Of a DNA stretch of 49,611 nucleotides, positions 26,692-35,410 are shown in pieces. Source of the DNA: Clostridia bacterium. Its GTDB lineage: Bacteria > Bacillota > Clostridia > TANB77 > SIG350. The stretch is taken from positions 1 through 49,611 of the forward strand of contig JAQVRJ010000002.1 in the NCBI GenBank assembly GCA_028701115.1, written 5' to 3'. The position numbers and the translations under genes are program-made. Below the pieces are notes generated by a model that made no database searches, had not been told where the DNA came from, and worked only from the letters and a program-made list of their open reading frames with translations. How positions within the stretch are numbered: position 1 is the stretch's first letter; each line of letters opens with the position of its first letter.

Positions 26692-27798
26692 TTAAATATA
26701 TTTTCTTTCTACTGAACTGTCAACATTCATTGGTGAAATATCTATATCAACCATATCTCCTATTTTAACATTAGAATTTGTTATATCAATAATAATATTA
26801 TTCATTCTTATATTACTAACTATATCATATTTTACATTATTAATTTTTACAAATGCATTATTTTTTGAAATTCTTAAAATATTTTTTATCTCTCTTAACA
26901 CCGCCATAAAATTCCAAGTATTATTCCTAACATACAAGTTTATTCCCGATGTGTAACCCGTTTGAACTATAGCAATTTTCATATCTTTTTTTGCTACATA
27001 AATTCCACCATAACTAATTTTATCTCCAGTTTTTATTTCTTTTATTTCTGAAACCTGAGATTGTAAATATCCAATTCTTTTAAGTCCATATGTATTGTCT
27101 ATTTGAATTCTTCCTGTAAAAGCAGAGCCTATTCTTACAGCATCATAATAATACTTTGGATATTTTAGCACTGCACTTGAATTACATAAATGCAATATCA
27201 AATTATCTATACCATTTTCTTTTAAAATATTAACCACTTTTATAAATAAATCATTCTGTTTATCAACTGATTTAGATGAATTATCAAATGATGATATAAA
27301 ATGTGAAAAAGCTCCAATTATTTTTACATTTTCACATTTATGATATTCATTAATAAAATCATTTATATTTTCTAAACTAATTCCGTGTCGTGAAAACCCT
27401 GTTTCAATTGCAATATGAACATTTACAACTTGATTTATTTTTTTTGCAACTAACTCATATTCTTTTAAACTCTCAATACTACCAATAGTAGGTATTACTT
27501 CATTAGAAATAATATCTTTAATTTCTGACTCTAAACAAGTTGAAGAAAGAAATAAAATATCACAAACAAAATTTGCATCTCTAAGTTTAACAGCTTCATC
27601 TACTTTAGATACAGCTAACATATCAATACCTTTAGATAATAAAACATTAGAAAATTCAACAAGACCTAATCCATATCCATTACCTTTTACAACACCAATA
27701 ATTCTAGGATTACTGTTTTGTTTATTATCCTTAACGTATTTTTTAATTATATCAATATTATTTTCTAAATCATTTTTATTAACGATAATTTTTTCCAT
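26692..27798 (-). CDS. alr: Alanine racemase family protein (divergent)
   Basis: This 368-residue fold-type III PLP enzyme should interconvert L- and D-alanine for peptidoglycan. The PLP-lysine motif is VVKGNGYGLGL (usual VKANAYGHG). A catalytic Tyr region is present as SYGGIYVAKKDMKIAIVQTGYTSG, where the classical sequence is ...PxGYADG. The C-terminal domain has NIRMNNIIIDIT in place of RVCMDQ-type sequence, and the end is VERKYI. These departures make the substrate uncertain: alanine, serine or another amino acid. It sits between FemAB-type and DUF1189 genes, consistent with wall synthesis. Confidence 0.75.
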   Translation of the reverse strand: MEKIIVNKNDLENNIDIIKKYVKDNKQNSNPRIIGVVKGNGYGLGLVEFSNVLLSKGIDMLAVSKVDEAVKLRDANFVCDILFLSSTCLESEIKDIISNEVIPTIGSIESLKEYELVAKKINQVVNVHIAIETGFSRHGISLENINDFINEYHKCENVKIIGAFSHFISSFDNSSKSVDKQNDLFIKVVNILKENGIDNLILHLCNSSAVLKYPKYYYDAVRIGSAFTGRIQIDNTYGLKRIGYLQSQVSEIKEIKTGDKISYGGIYVAKKDMKIAIVQTGYTSGINLYVRNNTWNFMAVLREIKNILRISKNNAFVKINNVKYDIVSNIRMNNIIIDITNSNVKIGDMVDIDISPMNVDSSVERKYI

Positions 27799-27809
27799 AA
27801 CAATCCTAC

Positions 27810-28862
27810 CTATCTTTTAATATTTCTAAATTTTATAACTTTAAAAAAATGTAATCCTTTTTCAAAACAAAAATTTATAAATGGATGAAAAACTAATTGT
27901 ATTTCACCAATAAACTCTATAAATTCTCCATTAAATCCTTTTTTAAATTTATATACTCCATACTCTGGTTTACTCTCATCTTCAAATTCTTCTACACCAC
28001 GGAAATCATAAATATCACAATTATTTTGCTTTGCTATTTTTATCATTTCCCATTGTAAAGCATAATTAGGCATCACATTTCTATAAATACTTGAACTAGC
28101 ACCATACAAATACCATGCTTTATTTCCATAAATAATCTCTATAACACCTGCTATTGGTTTATCTTCATAATATGCCATTAATAACTTCATATTATTTTTA
28201 TCATGTAATATGTCATACATATTTTCGAAATAAGATAATGGTCTTATTCCAAAAGCATCTCGTTCGCCTGTTTCTTCCATTATTTCGTGGAATTTTTTTA
28301 AATCATTTCTTGTTCCTTCTTTTACTGTTACACCTTTGCGTGTAGATAATCTAATATTATATCTTGTTTTCTCGTGAAAAGATTTTAACAAAGTTTCTTC
28401 ATCTTTATCTTTTATATCTAAGCGGAATACATATCTTGGCTGTATTCCATCTCCAAATCTTTTTATATCATCTTTAATTTTAAAGCCTATCTTTTTAGCT
28501 AATTCTTTAAACTTATTATCACTATTTTTTATATCTGGATCCATTCTAAAAATAAAAGAATGGTTATCTTTTGCCAATTGCTTTATTCCTTGTACTAACT
28601 CTATTAATACTTTTTCATTATATATATCACAAACAGGTCCACGAGGTGCATACATTATTGACATATTAACAAATGGTAATTTACGAACTAATACACTAAT
28701 ACCACCAACAATTTTATCATTATCATACACAACTACAACCTTTCCAATCCATTCATTTTTAATTTTATACCAATCAATAGATTGCATAAAATGTCCTTTA
28801 TTATGTCTATTTGCAAATTCTTCATAGATACTATATTCTTCTTGTTTTAATATTTTAAACAT
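27810..28862 (-). CDS. FemAB/FemX-family peptidoglycan bridge aminoacyltransferase
   Basis: This 350-residue protein matches the Fem family: HFMQSIDWYKIKN near the N-terminus, MYAPRGPVCD, the central KTRYNIRLSTRKGV, and YLYGASSSIYRNVMPNYALQWEMIK with the GASS sequence near residue 255. It ends with YGVYKFKKGFNGEFIEFIGE. Fem enzymes transfer amino acids from aminoacyl-tRNA to lipid-linked muropeptide to build interpeptide bridges. No long coiled-coil insertion is present. It heads an operon with alr and DUF1189. Confidence 0.88.
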   Translation of the reverse strand: MFKILKQEEYSIYEEFANRHNKGHFMQSIDWYKIKNEWIGKVVVVYDNDKIVGGISVLVRKLPFVNMSIMYAPRGPVCDIYNEKVLIELVQGIKQLAKDNHSFIFRMDPDIKNSDNKFKELAKKIGFKIKDDIKRFGDGIQPRYVFRLDIKDKDEETLLKSFHEKTRYNIRLSTRKGVTVKEGTRNDLKKFHEIMEETGERDAFGIRPLSYFENMYDILHDKNNMKLLMAYYEDKPIAGVIEIIYGNKAWYLYGASSSIYRNVMPNYALQWEMIKIAKQNNCDIYDFRGVEEFEDESKPEYGVYKFKKGFNGEFIEFIGEIQLVFHPFINFCFEKGLHFFKVIKFRNIKR

Positions 28863-28883
28863 TTTATCCCCTTTTCCTATAAT

Positions 28884-28911
28884 ATTATATCATATAAGAC
28901 AATAAATACAA
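28884..28911 (-). promoter_or_regulatory. Promoter of the FemAB-alr operon
   Basis: On the minus strand TTGTAT and an extended -10 (TGATATAAT) are separated by 16 bases. The start codon is about 20 bases downstream of the -10 box, giving a short leader that contains the AAAGGGG ribosome site. Confidence 0.5.
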
Positions 28912-28942
28912 TAAAAAATGAAATATAAATTAATATATTTCA

Positions 28943-29251
28943 TTACCATTCTCGTAATAAATGGATATCAGATCTGTCTTCTGGATATTCTTTTGAACCA
29001 AGACTACAGCATCTAAAATTATACATTTCATTATAGTCAAAGCTAAAGAGTTTTAATTCTTCTGGATTTAACCCATAATCGCCTGCATAAGATTTTACAC
29101 GTTCTTTTGCACTTGCAAAAAAATTACAAGCTTCATGCACATTTCGTACATCCACTTTTGGATCTTTAATATCATCAACAAATATTCCATCTGTTGTTAA
29201 ATACTGTCCTTTGTCGTTACGCAATAAAAATCTTTTTGCTGATGCGTCCAT
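28943..29251 (-). CDS. Hypothetical protein, 102 residues
   Basis: This small soluble protein has no signal peptide or membrane helix and a clear GAGGA ribosome site. The sequence (FLLRNDKGQYLTTDGIFVDDIKDPKVDV...FASAKERVKSYAGDYGLNPEELKLFSFDYNE) looks like a genuine coding region with mixed alpha/beta composition. I recognise no family. It stands between the FemAB operon and another small unknown gene. Confidence 0.55.
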   Translation of the reverse strand: MDASAKRFLLRNDKGQYLTTDGIFVDDIKDPKVDVRNVHEACNFFASAKERVKSYAGDYGLNPEELKLFSFDYNEMYNFRCCSLGSKEYPEDRSDIHLLREW

Positions 29252-29295
29252 AATAAATCCTCATTTACATTAATAGTGTATCACAAATCAAATAT

Positions 29296-29562
29296 TTATT
29301 CAATACTTGCTCCAACAATTTGGCCAAACATTATCATTTTAACTGATGAAATTTGTGTCTTTCCCTCTGATGTTATATATTTACCAACTTCAACTGTATA
29401 TGCTAGTCCTTGATAAGTTCCAGAACCACCATCATCTGCTGTTACTCCAATTGGAATAACAAATATTGGTTCTCTTAAAGTCGCTGCTCTTTGTGAATCA
29501 ACGAACGCCATTATTCCCCATATTACAAGTAAAACAAGTATAAACATTAAAACTTTTTTCAT
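29296..29562 (-). CDS. Small secreted or membrane-anchored hypothetical protein
   Basis: This 88-residue protein has an N-terminal hydrophobic helix (about 4-20, VLMFILVLLVIWGIMAFV) followed by a short beta-rich domain (TYQGLAYTVEVGKY...ISSVKMIMFGQIVGASI). A GGGAGGGG site precedes the ATG. Similar small anchored proteins occur in Firmicutes, but no function is known to me. The helix may be a signal peptide or an anchor. Confidence 0.6.
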   Translation of the reverse strand: MKKVLMFILVLLVIWGIMAFVDSQRAATLREPIFVIPIGVTADDGGSGTYQGLAYTVEVGKYITSEGKTQISSVKMIMFGQIVGASIE

Positions 29563-29594
29563 AATACCCCTCCCTTTTTATATTAAATAAATTA

Positions 29595-30302
29595 TTAAAA
29601 CATTTTTATCATCATATAAAATATTAATACAAATATGCATATTAAATTATTTTTTATTAATTTTAATTGAAATGTACTAAATCCAAATGAAATAATTCTA
29701 GAATACTCATCCATTATTTCTTCTAAGTATTCAATTGGTATATGCTTTTGTAAATATTTTCTTGCTATACTTATAGCCGTATATGATGCATCTGATTCTA
29801 TAATATTACGGGCAAAATATGCAAACATATTTAATAATAATGAAATCGCTAATATATATAAGTATACATTTTCAGATAATAAATTTAAAAACATTATTAA
29901 TAATATAAATATTGTAAACACAATATTTATTGTAGAAATAGTTAAACTCCAATTTAAAAATGTTTTATTTTGTTTTGCATGAGCACATTCATGAGATATA
30001 AACAATACACGTGCAAAAGATTTATTTGCTTCTTCTTTATCACATAAGTATATTTTATTTGTTATTGAGCTATAATAACTCATATCAGATTTTTTATCAG
30101 CATTAACTTCTACCTTTACATCTTCTATTTTCATATCATTCATTATTTCATTACATATAATGGAATTAAAAGATAAATCTTTACAAACATTATTCAATTT
30201 CTCATTATTTAGTAATTCTTTTAAACTATTACTATTCATATTAAAATATATAACTATAGTAATAATAGAAAGTATTACAAAAGCAATCAATACAGCTATC
30301 AT
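29595..30302 (-). CDS. YugP-like neutral zinc metallopeptidase
   Basis: This 235-residue membrane protein has the zinc-binding motif HECAHAKQNK (HExxH). It is preceded by ARVLFIS and follows an N-terminal membrane helix (about 2-22), with further helices at about 120-170 and 205-233. This is the pattern of the YugP/Zn_peptidase_2 family, whose usual motif is AHECGHAIQ. Length is typical. Substrates are unknown. Its ATG overlaps the TAA of the ylbF gene (TAATG), so the two are translationally coupled. Confidence 0.8.
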   Translation of the reverse strand: MIAVLIAFVILSIITIVIYFNMNSNSLKELLNNEKLNNVCKDLSFNSIICNEIMNDMKIEDVKVEVNADKKSDMSYYSSITNKIYLCDKEEANKSFARVLFISHECAHAKQNKTFLNWSLTISTINIVFTIFILLIMFLNLLSENVYLYILAISLLLNMFAYFARNIIESDASYTAISIARKYLQKHIPIEYLEEIMDEYSRIISFGFSTFQLKLIKNNLICIFVLIFYMMIKMF

Positions 30303-30649
30303 TAATCTCCCATTGCCTCCTTAAGAGCTTCACCTATTATTCTATACATATCGCCTACTATAATATCAAAACGCACTTCTACATCAAAAAATTTTTTAAT
30401 TTGTTCATCCTGTAAAAGCATTTGATACATTTGTTGTAACAATGCATTTTTCTCTTCTAATTCTTTTTGATTAGCTTCTGGATTGGTAGCAAGACGTTGC
30501 CAATCTATTTGCATTTGTCTAAATTTATTTATTTTTTCTTTTTTAGACTCATCTTTATATACTTCATTCTTTATTTCTACAAATTCCTTAAATTCTTTTG
30601 TTTCTTTTATTCCATTTGCTAAATCATTTATTTTATCATATATATTCAT
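30302..30649 (-). CDS. YlbF/YmcA-family protein
   Basis: This 115-residue all-helical, charged protein has the family layout: MNIYDKINDLANGIKETKEF at the N-terminus, a conserved KINKFRQMQIDWQ in the centre, and NALLQQMYQMLLQDEQIKKFFDVEVRF towards the end. In B. subtilis the YlbF/YmcA/YaaT complex helps RNase Y mature certain mRNAs and affects competence, biofilm and sporulation. Whether this copy does the same here is inference. It is first in a two-gene operon behind a promoter with a palindrome. Confidence 0.85.
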   Translation of the reverse strand: MNIYDKINDLANGIKETKEFKEFVEIKNEVYKDESKKEKINKFRQMQIDWQRLATNPEANQKELEEKNALLQQMYQMLLQDEQIKKFFDVEVRFDIIVGDMYRIIGEALKEAMGD

Positions 30650-30717
30650 AATTACTCTCCTTTATATAATTATTCTACTTTCATAATACTTATAAAAATT
30701 TTATAAAATCTATATTC

Positions 30718-30751
30718 TTAACTAATAAAAAGAATACTTTCTATTAGTTAA
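30718..30751 (-). promoter_or_regulatory. 34-bp imperfect palindrome abutting the ylbF promoter
   Basis: TTAACTAATAAAAAG and CTTTCTATTAGTTAA form 15-base arms with one mismatch around AATA, immediately next to the -10 box. The position over the expected transcription start suits a repressor operator; it could also fold as a 5' leader hairpin. Confidence 0.5.
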
Positions 30752-30780
30752 ATTTTAACATACATATCATATCAATACAA
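30752..30780 (-). promoter_or_regulatory. Promoter of the ylbF-zinc peptidase operon
   Basis: On the minus strand TTGTAT and TAAAAT are separated by 17 bases. The palindrome follows directly downstream. Confidence 0.5.
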
Positions 30781-30814
30781 TCTTTATTTAATTATTTTTA
30801 TATGAAGTTATATT

Positions 30815-30840
30815 AAAAAAGCACAAATTAAATTTGTACT
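30815..30840 (-). terminator. Terminator after the HI0933-family gene
   Basis: On the minus strand GTACAAATT pairs with AATTTGTGC (one G-U), followed by TTTTTT. It begins right after the stop codon. Confidence 0.65.
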
Positions 30841-32079
30841 TTATTCTAAACTACCAGCTAAATATCCTGTTGAAAATACAGATTGTAAATTAAATCCACC
30901 TGTATATGCATCAACATCAATTACTTCTCCTGCAAAATATAATCCTTTAATAATTTTAGATTCCATTGTACTAGGATTTATTTCTTTTACATTAATACCA
31001 CCCGAAGTTACTATTGCTTCATCTATAGGTCTAAAATCTTCAACTGTTAATTCAAATTTTTTAAGTAAATCAACAATTACATCTACTTCTTTATTGGAAA
31101 TATCACACATTTTTTTATCTTCATTAATTTTAGATAATTCTAATATTATTGGTATCATTTTTTTAGGTAATAAATCATCTAAACCATTCTTAAACATTTT
31201 GTTTTTATACTTTTCAAAATCTCTTCTTATTCTTTCAAATAATATTTCGTTTGCTAATGCTGGTTTAAAATCTATATATATTTTTATACCACCATTTTTC
31301 ATTTTTTCTTTAACATCTTTATATCTAACTAAATAACTACTAGCAGACAAAATAATTGGTCCTGATATACCAAAATGAGTAAATAACATTTCACCAAAGT
31401 CTTCATATATTTTTTTATTATTATTAATATCCATAATTTTAATTCCAACATTTTTCAAGGATAATCCTTGAACATTGTAAACTTCTTTAGTTACTAATGG
31501 CACTAAACTTGGTTTTGGTTCAATTATTGTATGGCCTAACTGTTTTGCTATTATATATCCATCACCAGTAGAACCAGTTTTTGGATAACTCTTTCCACCT
31601 GTTGCAAGTATTACTTTATCACAATTAATTTTATTTCTATCTGTTTTAACAGCAATAACTTCATTATGTTCATTAACTAATACTGCTTTTACACTTTCAT
31701 TACTATATATTTTAACACCTTTATCTATAGCACATCTTTTTAATGTATTTAATACATCAAGGGATTTATCACTTACTGGGAAAACTCTTTGTCCCCTTTC
31801 AACTTTTGTTTTTAAACCTAAATCATTTAAAAAATGTATAAGCATTTCGTTAGTAAAAGTATACAATGCACTATACATAAAATTACCATTACACGGAATA
31901 TTATTCACAAATTCAGAAATGTCTACTGCATTTGTAATATTGCATCTTCCCTTCCCTGTAATTAATAATTTTTTACCTAATATATCATTTTTTTCAATTA
32001 AAATTACATCTGCTTTTTCAGTAGCTTTTATACTAGCCATCATACCAGCAGGTCCACCACCAATTACTATTACTTTCAT
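30841..32079 (-). CDS. HI0933/BaiN-family NAD(P)/FAD-dependent oxidoreductase
   Basis: This 412-residue flavoprotein has the N-terminal Rossmann motif VIGGGPAGMMASI, the family signature ITGKGRCNITN, the second nucleotide motif LATGGKSYPKTGSTGDGY, and the C-terminal GLYFAGEVIDVDAYTGGFNLQ. The HI0933 family includes enzymes implicated in bile-acid reduction (BaiN), but most members are uncharacterised. Substrate is not inferable. The start overlaps the stop of the upstream PLP-enzyme gene (ATGA), so they are co-translated. Confidence 0.88.
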   Translation of the reverse strand: MKVIVIGGGPAGMMASIKATEKADVILIEKNDILGKKLLITGKGRCNITNAVDISEFVNNIPCNGNFMYSALYTFTNEMLIHFLNDLGLKTKVERGQRVFPVSDKSLDVLNTLKRCAIDKGVKIYSNESVKAVLVNEHNEVIAVKTDRNKINCDKVILATGGKSYPKTGSTGDGYIIAKQLGHTIIEPKPSLVPLVTKEVYNVQGLSLKNVGIKIMDINNNKKIYEDFGEMLFTHFGISGPIILSASSYLVRYKDVKEKMKNGGIKIYIDFKPALANEILFERIRRDFEKYKNKMFKNGLDDLLPKKMIPIILELSKINEDKKMCDISNKEVDVIVDLLKKFELTVEDFRPIDEAIVTSGGINVKEINPSTMESKIIKGLYFAGEVIDVDAYTGGFNLQSVFSTGYLAGSLE

Positions 32080-33299
32080 TTAGTTATAGCTCCCATATTT
32101 TCTAATGATTTTATTAAAGCAATTTTATTATACTCATACACTAATCCACCTTGTAAAAATGCTGCATATGGTGGTCTAAGTGGTGCATCACAACTTATTT
32201 CAATAGAAGATCCTTCAATAAATGCTCCTGATGCCATAATTATTTTACTTTCATATCCAGGCATATCCCATGGTTCTGGTAAGGCGAAGCTATCTACTGG
32301 TGAACCCATTTGTATACCTTGTACAAATTTAATTAATTTTTGTTCATCATTCAACATTATTGTTTGAACAATGTCTGATCTCTTTTCATTATATCTTGGA
32401 ACAACTTCATATCCTAGCTCTTCGAATATTTTACTTGCAAGAATACAATTCTTCATTGCATCTCCTACAACTCTTGGCGCCATAAATAATCCTTGAAGTA
32501 AGCTTCTATTAAATCCTAAACTAGCTCCACCTTCTTTACCTAATCCTGGTGCTCCCAATCTATCTGCACATAATTCTATTAATTCTTTTTTACCTGCAAT
32601 ATATGCACCCATTGGTGCTAAACCTGCACCTAAATTTTTAATTAATGATCCAACTATAATATCTGAATTAGGTTCTTCATAATCTGTTAATTCGCCATAA
32701 CAATTATCTACCATAATTATTACTTCTGAATCAACTTTTCGAATTTTTTCAATAATACTATTTATTCTATCTACAGTTATTGCATTTCTTGTTGAATAAC
32801 CTCTTGATCTTTGAATTTCAATTAACTTTATTTTCTTTTCTTTTAATTTTGTTATTATTTTTTCTTCATCAAATTCTTTATTATCTATTAATTCTACTTG
32901 CTCATAATTTACTCCCATAGATTTTAGTGAACTTGGGTTATCTCTTAATCCAATTATTTCATGTATTGTATCATATGGTGTACCAGAAATTGCCATCATA
33001 GTATCACCTGATCTTAACATAGCAAATAATGCTGTAGATACAGCATGTGTTCCAGAAATGAATTGTATTCTAACTAAAGCATCTTCTTTATTTAATACTT
33101 GAGCAAAAATCTTTTCTATTTCGTCTCTTCCTTTATCTCCATAACCATAACCTGTTGTTCCATTAAAAAATGTAGTATCTACTTTTTCTTTCCAAAAAGC
33201 ATTTAATACCTTTTGACAATTAAACTCAACTAATTCATCTATTTTTTCGAATTCGTCTTTTAATCCTTTTTCTATATTATTTATATCTTCTAATTTCAT
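32076..33299 (-). CDS. Methionine gamma-lyase-family PLP protein (aluminium-resistance protein family)
   Basis: From the MKLEDINNIEKG start (GGGGTG site; the ORF-track start is 27 codons longer, within the terminator region) the protein is 407 residues. It shows the family signatures GTTGYGYGDKGRD, RIQFISGTHAVS, MVDNCYGELTDYEEP (the PLP-binding Asp region), GSLIKNLGAGLAPMGAYIAG with the PLP lysine, and GAPGLGKEGGASLGF. The family is annotated as aluminium-resistance or Met-gamma-lyase-like; the true reaction is uncertain. It overlaps the HI0933-family gene by 4 bp. Confidence 0.85.
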   Translation of the reverse strand: MKLEDINNIEKGLKDEFEKIDELVEFNCQKVLNAFWKEKVDTTFFNGTTGYGYGDKGRDEIEKIFAQVLNKEDALVRIQFISGTHAVSTALFAMLRSGDTMMAISGTPYDTIHEIIGLRDNPSSLKSMGVNYEQVELIDNKEFDEEKIITKLKEKKIKLIEIQRSRGYSTRNAITVDRINSIIEKIRKVDSEVIIMVDNCYGELTDYEEPNSDIIVGSLIKNLGAGLAPMGAYIAGKKELIELCADRLGAPGLGKEGGASLGFNRSLLQGLFMAPRVVGDAMKNCILASKIFEELGYEVVPRYNEKRSDIVQTIMLNDEQKLIKFVQGIQMGSPVDSFALPEPWDMPGYESKIIMASGAFIEGSSIEISCDAPLRPPYAAFLQGGLVYEYNKIALIKSLENMGAITK

Positions 33300-33315
33300 T
33301 TTTTCACCCCAAAAT

Positions 33316-33324
33316 ATTATATCA
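33316..33324 (-). promoter_or_regulatory. Extended -10 promoter of the PLP-enzyme operon
   Basis: TGATATAAT lies on the minus strand 16 bases upstream of the start codon, without a clear -35. The mRNA leader would be very short and just include GGGGTG. Confidence 0.35.
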
Positions 33325-33331
33325 CATATAT

Positions 33332-33363
33332 AAATAAAAAAAAAGTGAAATTTAAATTTCACT
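33332..33363 (-). terminator. Palindromic terminator overlapping the MYG1-family stop codon
   Basis: AGTGAAATTTAAATTTCACT is a perfect 20-bp palindrome containing the TAA stop. On the minus strand it is followed by TTTTTTTTATTT. Confidence 0.75.
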
Positions 33364-34287
33364 TCCACTTTTACTTTCAACTGCTATTTTCACCATTTCA
33401 AGAATTCCCTCTTTATCTTCTGCACCAATAATAAATCCTTTTTTATGACAGAAATATGCAGTCTCAACTCCAGAAACCTCTTTTAAGTCATTTTTCTGTA
33501 ATCCACTCCATCGTAATGGGAATGTTTTTCTCGCTTCAAAACTTCCAAACGATACTGGAACAGTTTGAGCATTCCAACCAACTCTAAGTGATGGAAATAC
33601 AACAAACCAAATATCTTTTGACTTTTCATTTGCTGAAGTCATTAAATGATACTGCCATGAAACAAATTCATCTAAAACCATTATATGATTTTGGGCTTTT
33701 TCTATTGCCTCTTCAATGATTTCTTTTGAGTCGAATATAGCCTGAGCATTTATACAAATATTATTGAAAATAACATTTGCAAAATTAACTGCATCAATAA
33801 AAGCTTCATTCATACTCATGGTAGAATTCCATGTTGGTGCAAAAGCAGAAATGATACTTGATATTGATAATAACGTGTACTTATCAAAGTTTTTAGTTAT
33901 CATTCCATTATCAATTGCATCTATTCCTTGTACCAACTGTTTATCAATTGTTGTCCAAATAGAACGTTCTGTTACAAGTTTTTCTCCGAAAGTTTTCCAG
34001 ATTAAACCAAAACTTGAATATGGTATACCATTTTTTCGTATACCATTACCTCCTATTTGATGATGATCATATTCTCCACCTCCTATATCATAAACAATAA
34101 CATTGGGAGGTATATTACCTTTAAAATCATTTATACGATAAACATGTAATATTTTACCTTCTTTTTCAAAAATTCTAGCCAGAATTACAGTTGCAAATAT
34201 TTCATCTGCATGAAAATTTCCACTATGAGTAATAGCGTCTGCTGATTCAATAGAATCAACTAATTCAAAATTTAATTTTAAAATCAT
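33352..34287 (-). CDS. MYG1-family protein (DHH-like metal-dependent hydrolase)
   Basis: This 311-residue protein matches the MYG1/UPF0160 family: ITHSGNFHADEIFATVIL with its metal-binding His/Asp residues, IVYDIGGGEYDHHQIGG with the DHH-like motif, and GIDAIDNGM. Eukaryotic MYG1 is a 3'-5' RNA exonuclease; the bacterial role is unknown. The start ATG lies only six bases after a near-perfect promoter -10 box, so the transcript should be leaderless; no ribosome site is present upstream. A palindromic terminator overlaps the stop. Confidence 0.85.
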   Translation of the reverse strand: MILKLNFELVDSIESADAITHSGNFHADEIFATVILARIFEKEGKILHVYRINDFKGNIPPNVIVYDIGGGEYDHHQIGGNGIRKNGIPYSSFGLIWKTFGEKLVTERSIWTTIDKQLVQGIDAIDNGMITKNFDKYTLLSISSIISAFAPTWNSTMSMNEAFIDAVNFANVIFNNICINAQAIFDSKEIIEEAIEKAQNHIMVLDEFVSWQYHLMTSANEKSKDIWFVVFPSLRVGWNAQTVPVSFGSFEARKTFPLRWSGLQKNDLKEVSGVETAYFCHKKGFIIGAEDKEGILEMVKIAVESKSGSEI

Positions 34288-34293
34288 GAATTA

Positions 34294-34322
34294 ATTATAA
34301 CATATTTTCAGCATTATGTAAA
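34294..34322 (-). promoter_or_regulatory. Strong promoter giving a leaderless MYG1-family mRNA
   Basis: On the minus strand TTTACA, 17 bases, then TGTTATAAT (extended -10). The start codon begins seven bases after the -10 box, where transcription would normally start. Confidence 0.65.
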
Positions 34323-34375
34323 CACTAATTTGAGGATAAAAATACTCTAAATTTAACATTTAGCGTATAATTTTA

Positions 34376-34987
34376 TTAATTATTTTTATTACTCTGAAAC
34401 ATAACTTTTGTTATTCCATATGCTATTGTACAACCTAATATTGCTGTTATTACTTGATTTGATCCCATTGCTGTTGTTAAAACCATTTGAACATGTTCTG
34501 GCATTGAAACTAATAATGTTAATAAATTAAATCCAGTAAATATTATTAATGCTTTCCCCAATATTCCTATAAACGATGCCAATACAAAGTTTTTATTATT
34601 TTTTACATATATACGTTTTATAGAATATACAAGTAATAGGTTACCAATCCAAATTGCAGGTATCATATATACAGTAAATATTGATGCTACACTTAATACT
34701 AATCCACTTGTTAAAGCAGATATACTTGGAACAGTAATTAAAGCTACTATATTTTTCCATCCCTTAACAGATATAGCTGACATTACTAATGTAGTATTTA
34801 TTATAGCTCCAACAACTATTTGTGAATTATTTGCTATTGTACTTTCTGCACCAAACACAGCAGTTAATGCAGTAGGTACTAAAATTGGTACTAAAAACAT
34901 ACAGGCAGATATTATTATAATTAATAATATATTTCCTAATTTAGATATTTCATAGTATCCTTCATTTAAACAATTTTCTTTTAACAT
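34376..34987 (-). CDS. Polytopic membrane protein of unknown function
   Basis: This 203-residue protein has about six hydrophobic segments (near 18-40, 55-75, 80-105, 107-130, 138-160, 180-198). Loops include VVGAIINTTLVMSAI and MIPAIWIGNLLLVYSIKR. The compact, small-residue-rich helices resemble those of ECF-transporter S components, but no signature is decisive and no ECF A/T genes are nearby. Similar Clostridia proteins exist under misleading names. It follows a small soluble gene, probably in one transcript. Confidence 0.5.
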   Translation of the reverse strand: MLKENCLNEGYYEISKLGNILLIIIISACMFLVPILVPTALTAVFGAESTIANNSQIVVGAIINTTLVMSAISVKGWKNIVALITVPSISALTSGLVLSVASIFTVYMIPAIWIGNLLLVYSIKRIYVKNNKNFVLASFIGILGKALIIFTGFNLLTLLVSMPEHVQMVLTTAMGSNQVITAILGCTIAYGITKVMFQSNKNN

Positions 34988-35018
34988 TTTATGTCTCCTT
35001 ATATTTAAATTTAAATAT

Positions 35019-35330
35019 TTATTCAGTTACATTTTTCTTTGCCATAAACCTATTAGTGAAAAATGAAAGTTTTTCTTTAATATTTTGCCATAATGATCGT
35101 TTATATTCTACAGGCATTGGCTGAACAAATTCTTCAACTTCAACAACCACTTTATCTAATATTTCTTCAGGCACAATATCTTTTTTTATAAAATCAACTT
35201 TTTCCTTTATTTCATGAAATTTTTCAATCAATACTTGAGTATCATTTACTGAACTATGTTCTGCAAGCAAAATACTCTCTTGTACTTTTTCTTTTATTTC
35301 ATTTAATTCATCTTTATTAGTTTTATACAT
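35019..35330 (-). CDS. Hypothetical helical protein, 103 residues
   Basis: This soluble, highly charged protein is predicted mostly helical, with coiled-coil character in the first 60 residues (ELNEIKEKVQESIL...KFHEIKEKVDFIKK). A basic tail follows (MPVEYKRSLWQNIKEKLSFFTNRFMAKK) that may associate with the membrane. A GGTGTG ribosome site precedes it. No family is recognised. Co-transcribed with the downstream polytopic membrane protein. Confidence 0.5.
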   Translation of the reverse strand: MYKTNKDELNEIKEKVQESILLAEHSSVNDTQVLIEKFHEIKEKVDFIKKDIVPEEILDKVVVEVEEFVQPMPVEYKRSLWQNIKEKLSFFTNRFMAKKNVTE

Positions 35331-35368
35331 AAAATCACACCTTTTAATATATCTTATTTATTTTAAAA

Positions 35369-35397
35369 ATGATATCATATATATTTCAAAAAAACAA
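35369..35397 (-). promoter_or_regulatory. Candidate promoter of the 103-residue protein operon
   Basis: On the minus strand TTGTTT and TATCAT (extended, TGATATCAT) are separated by 17 bases. Confidence 0.35.
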
Positions 35398-35410
35398 TAT
35401 AAATAATAAA

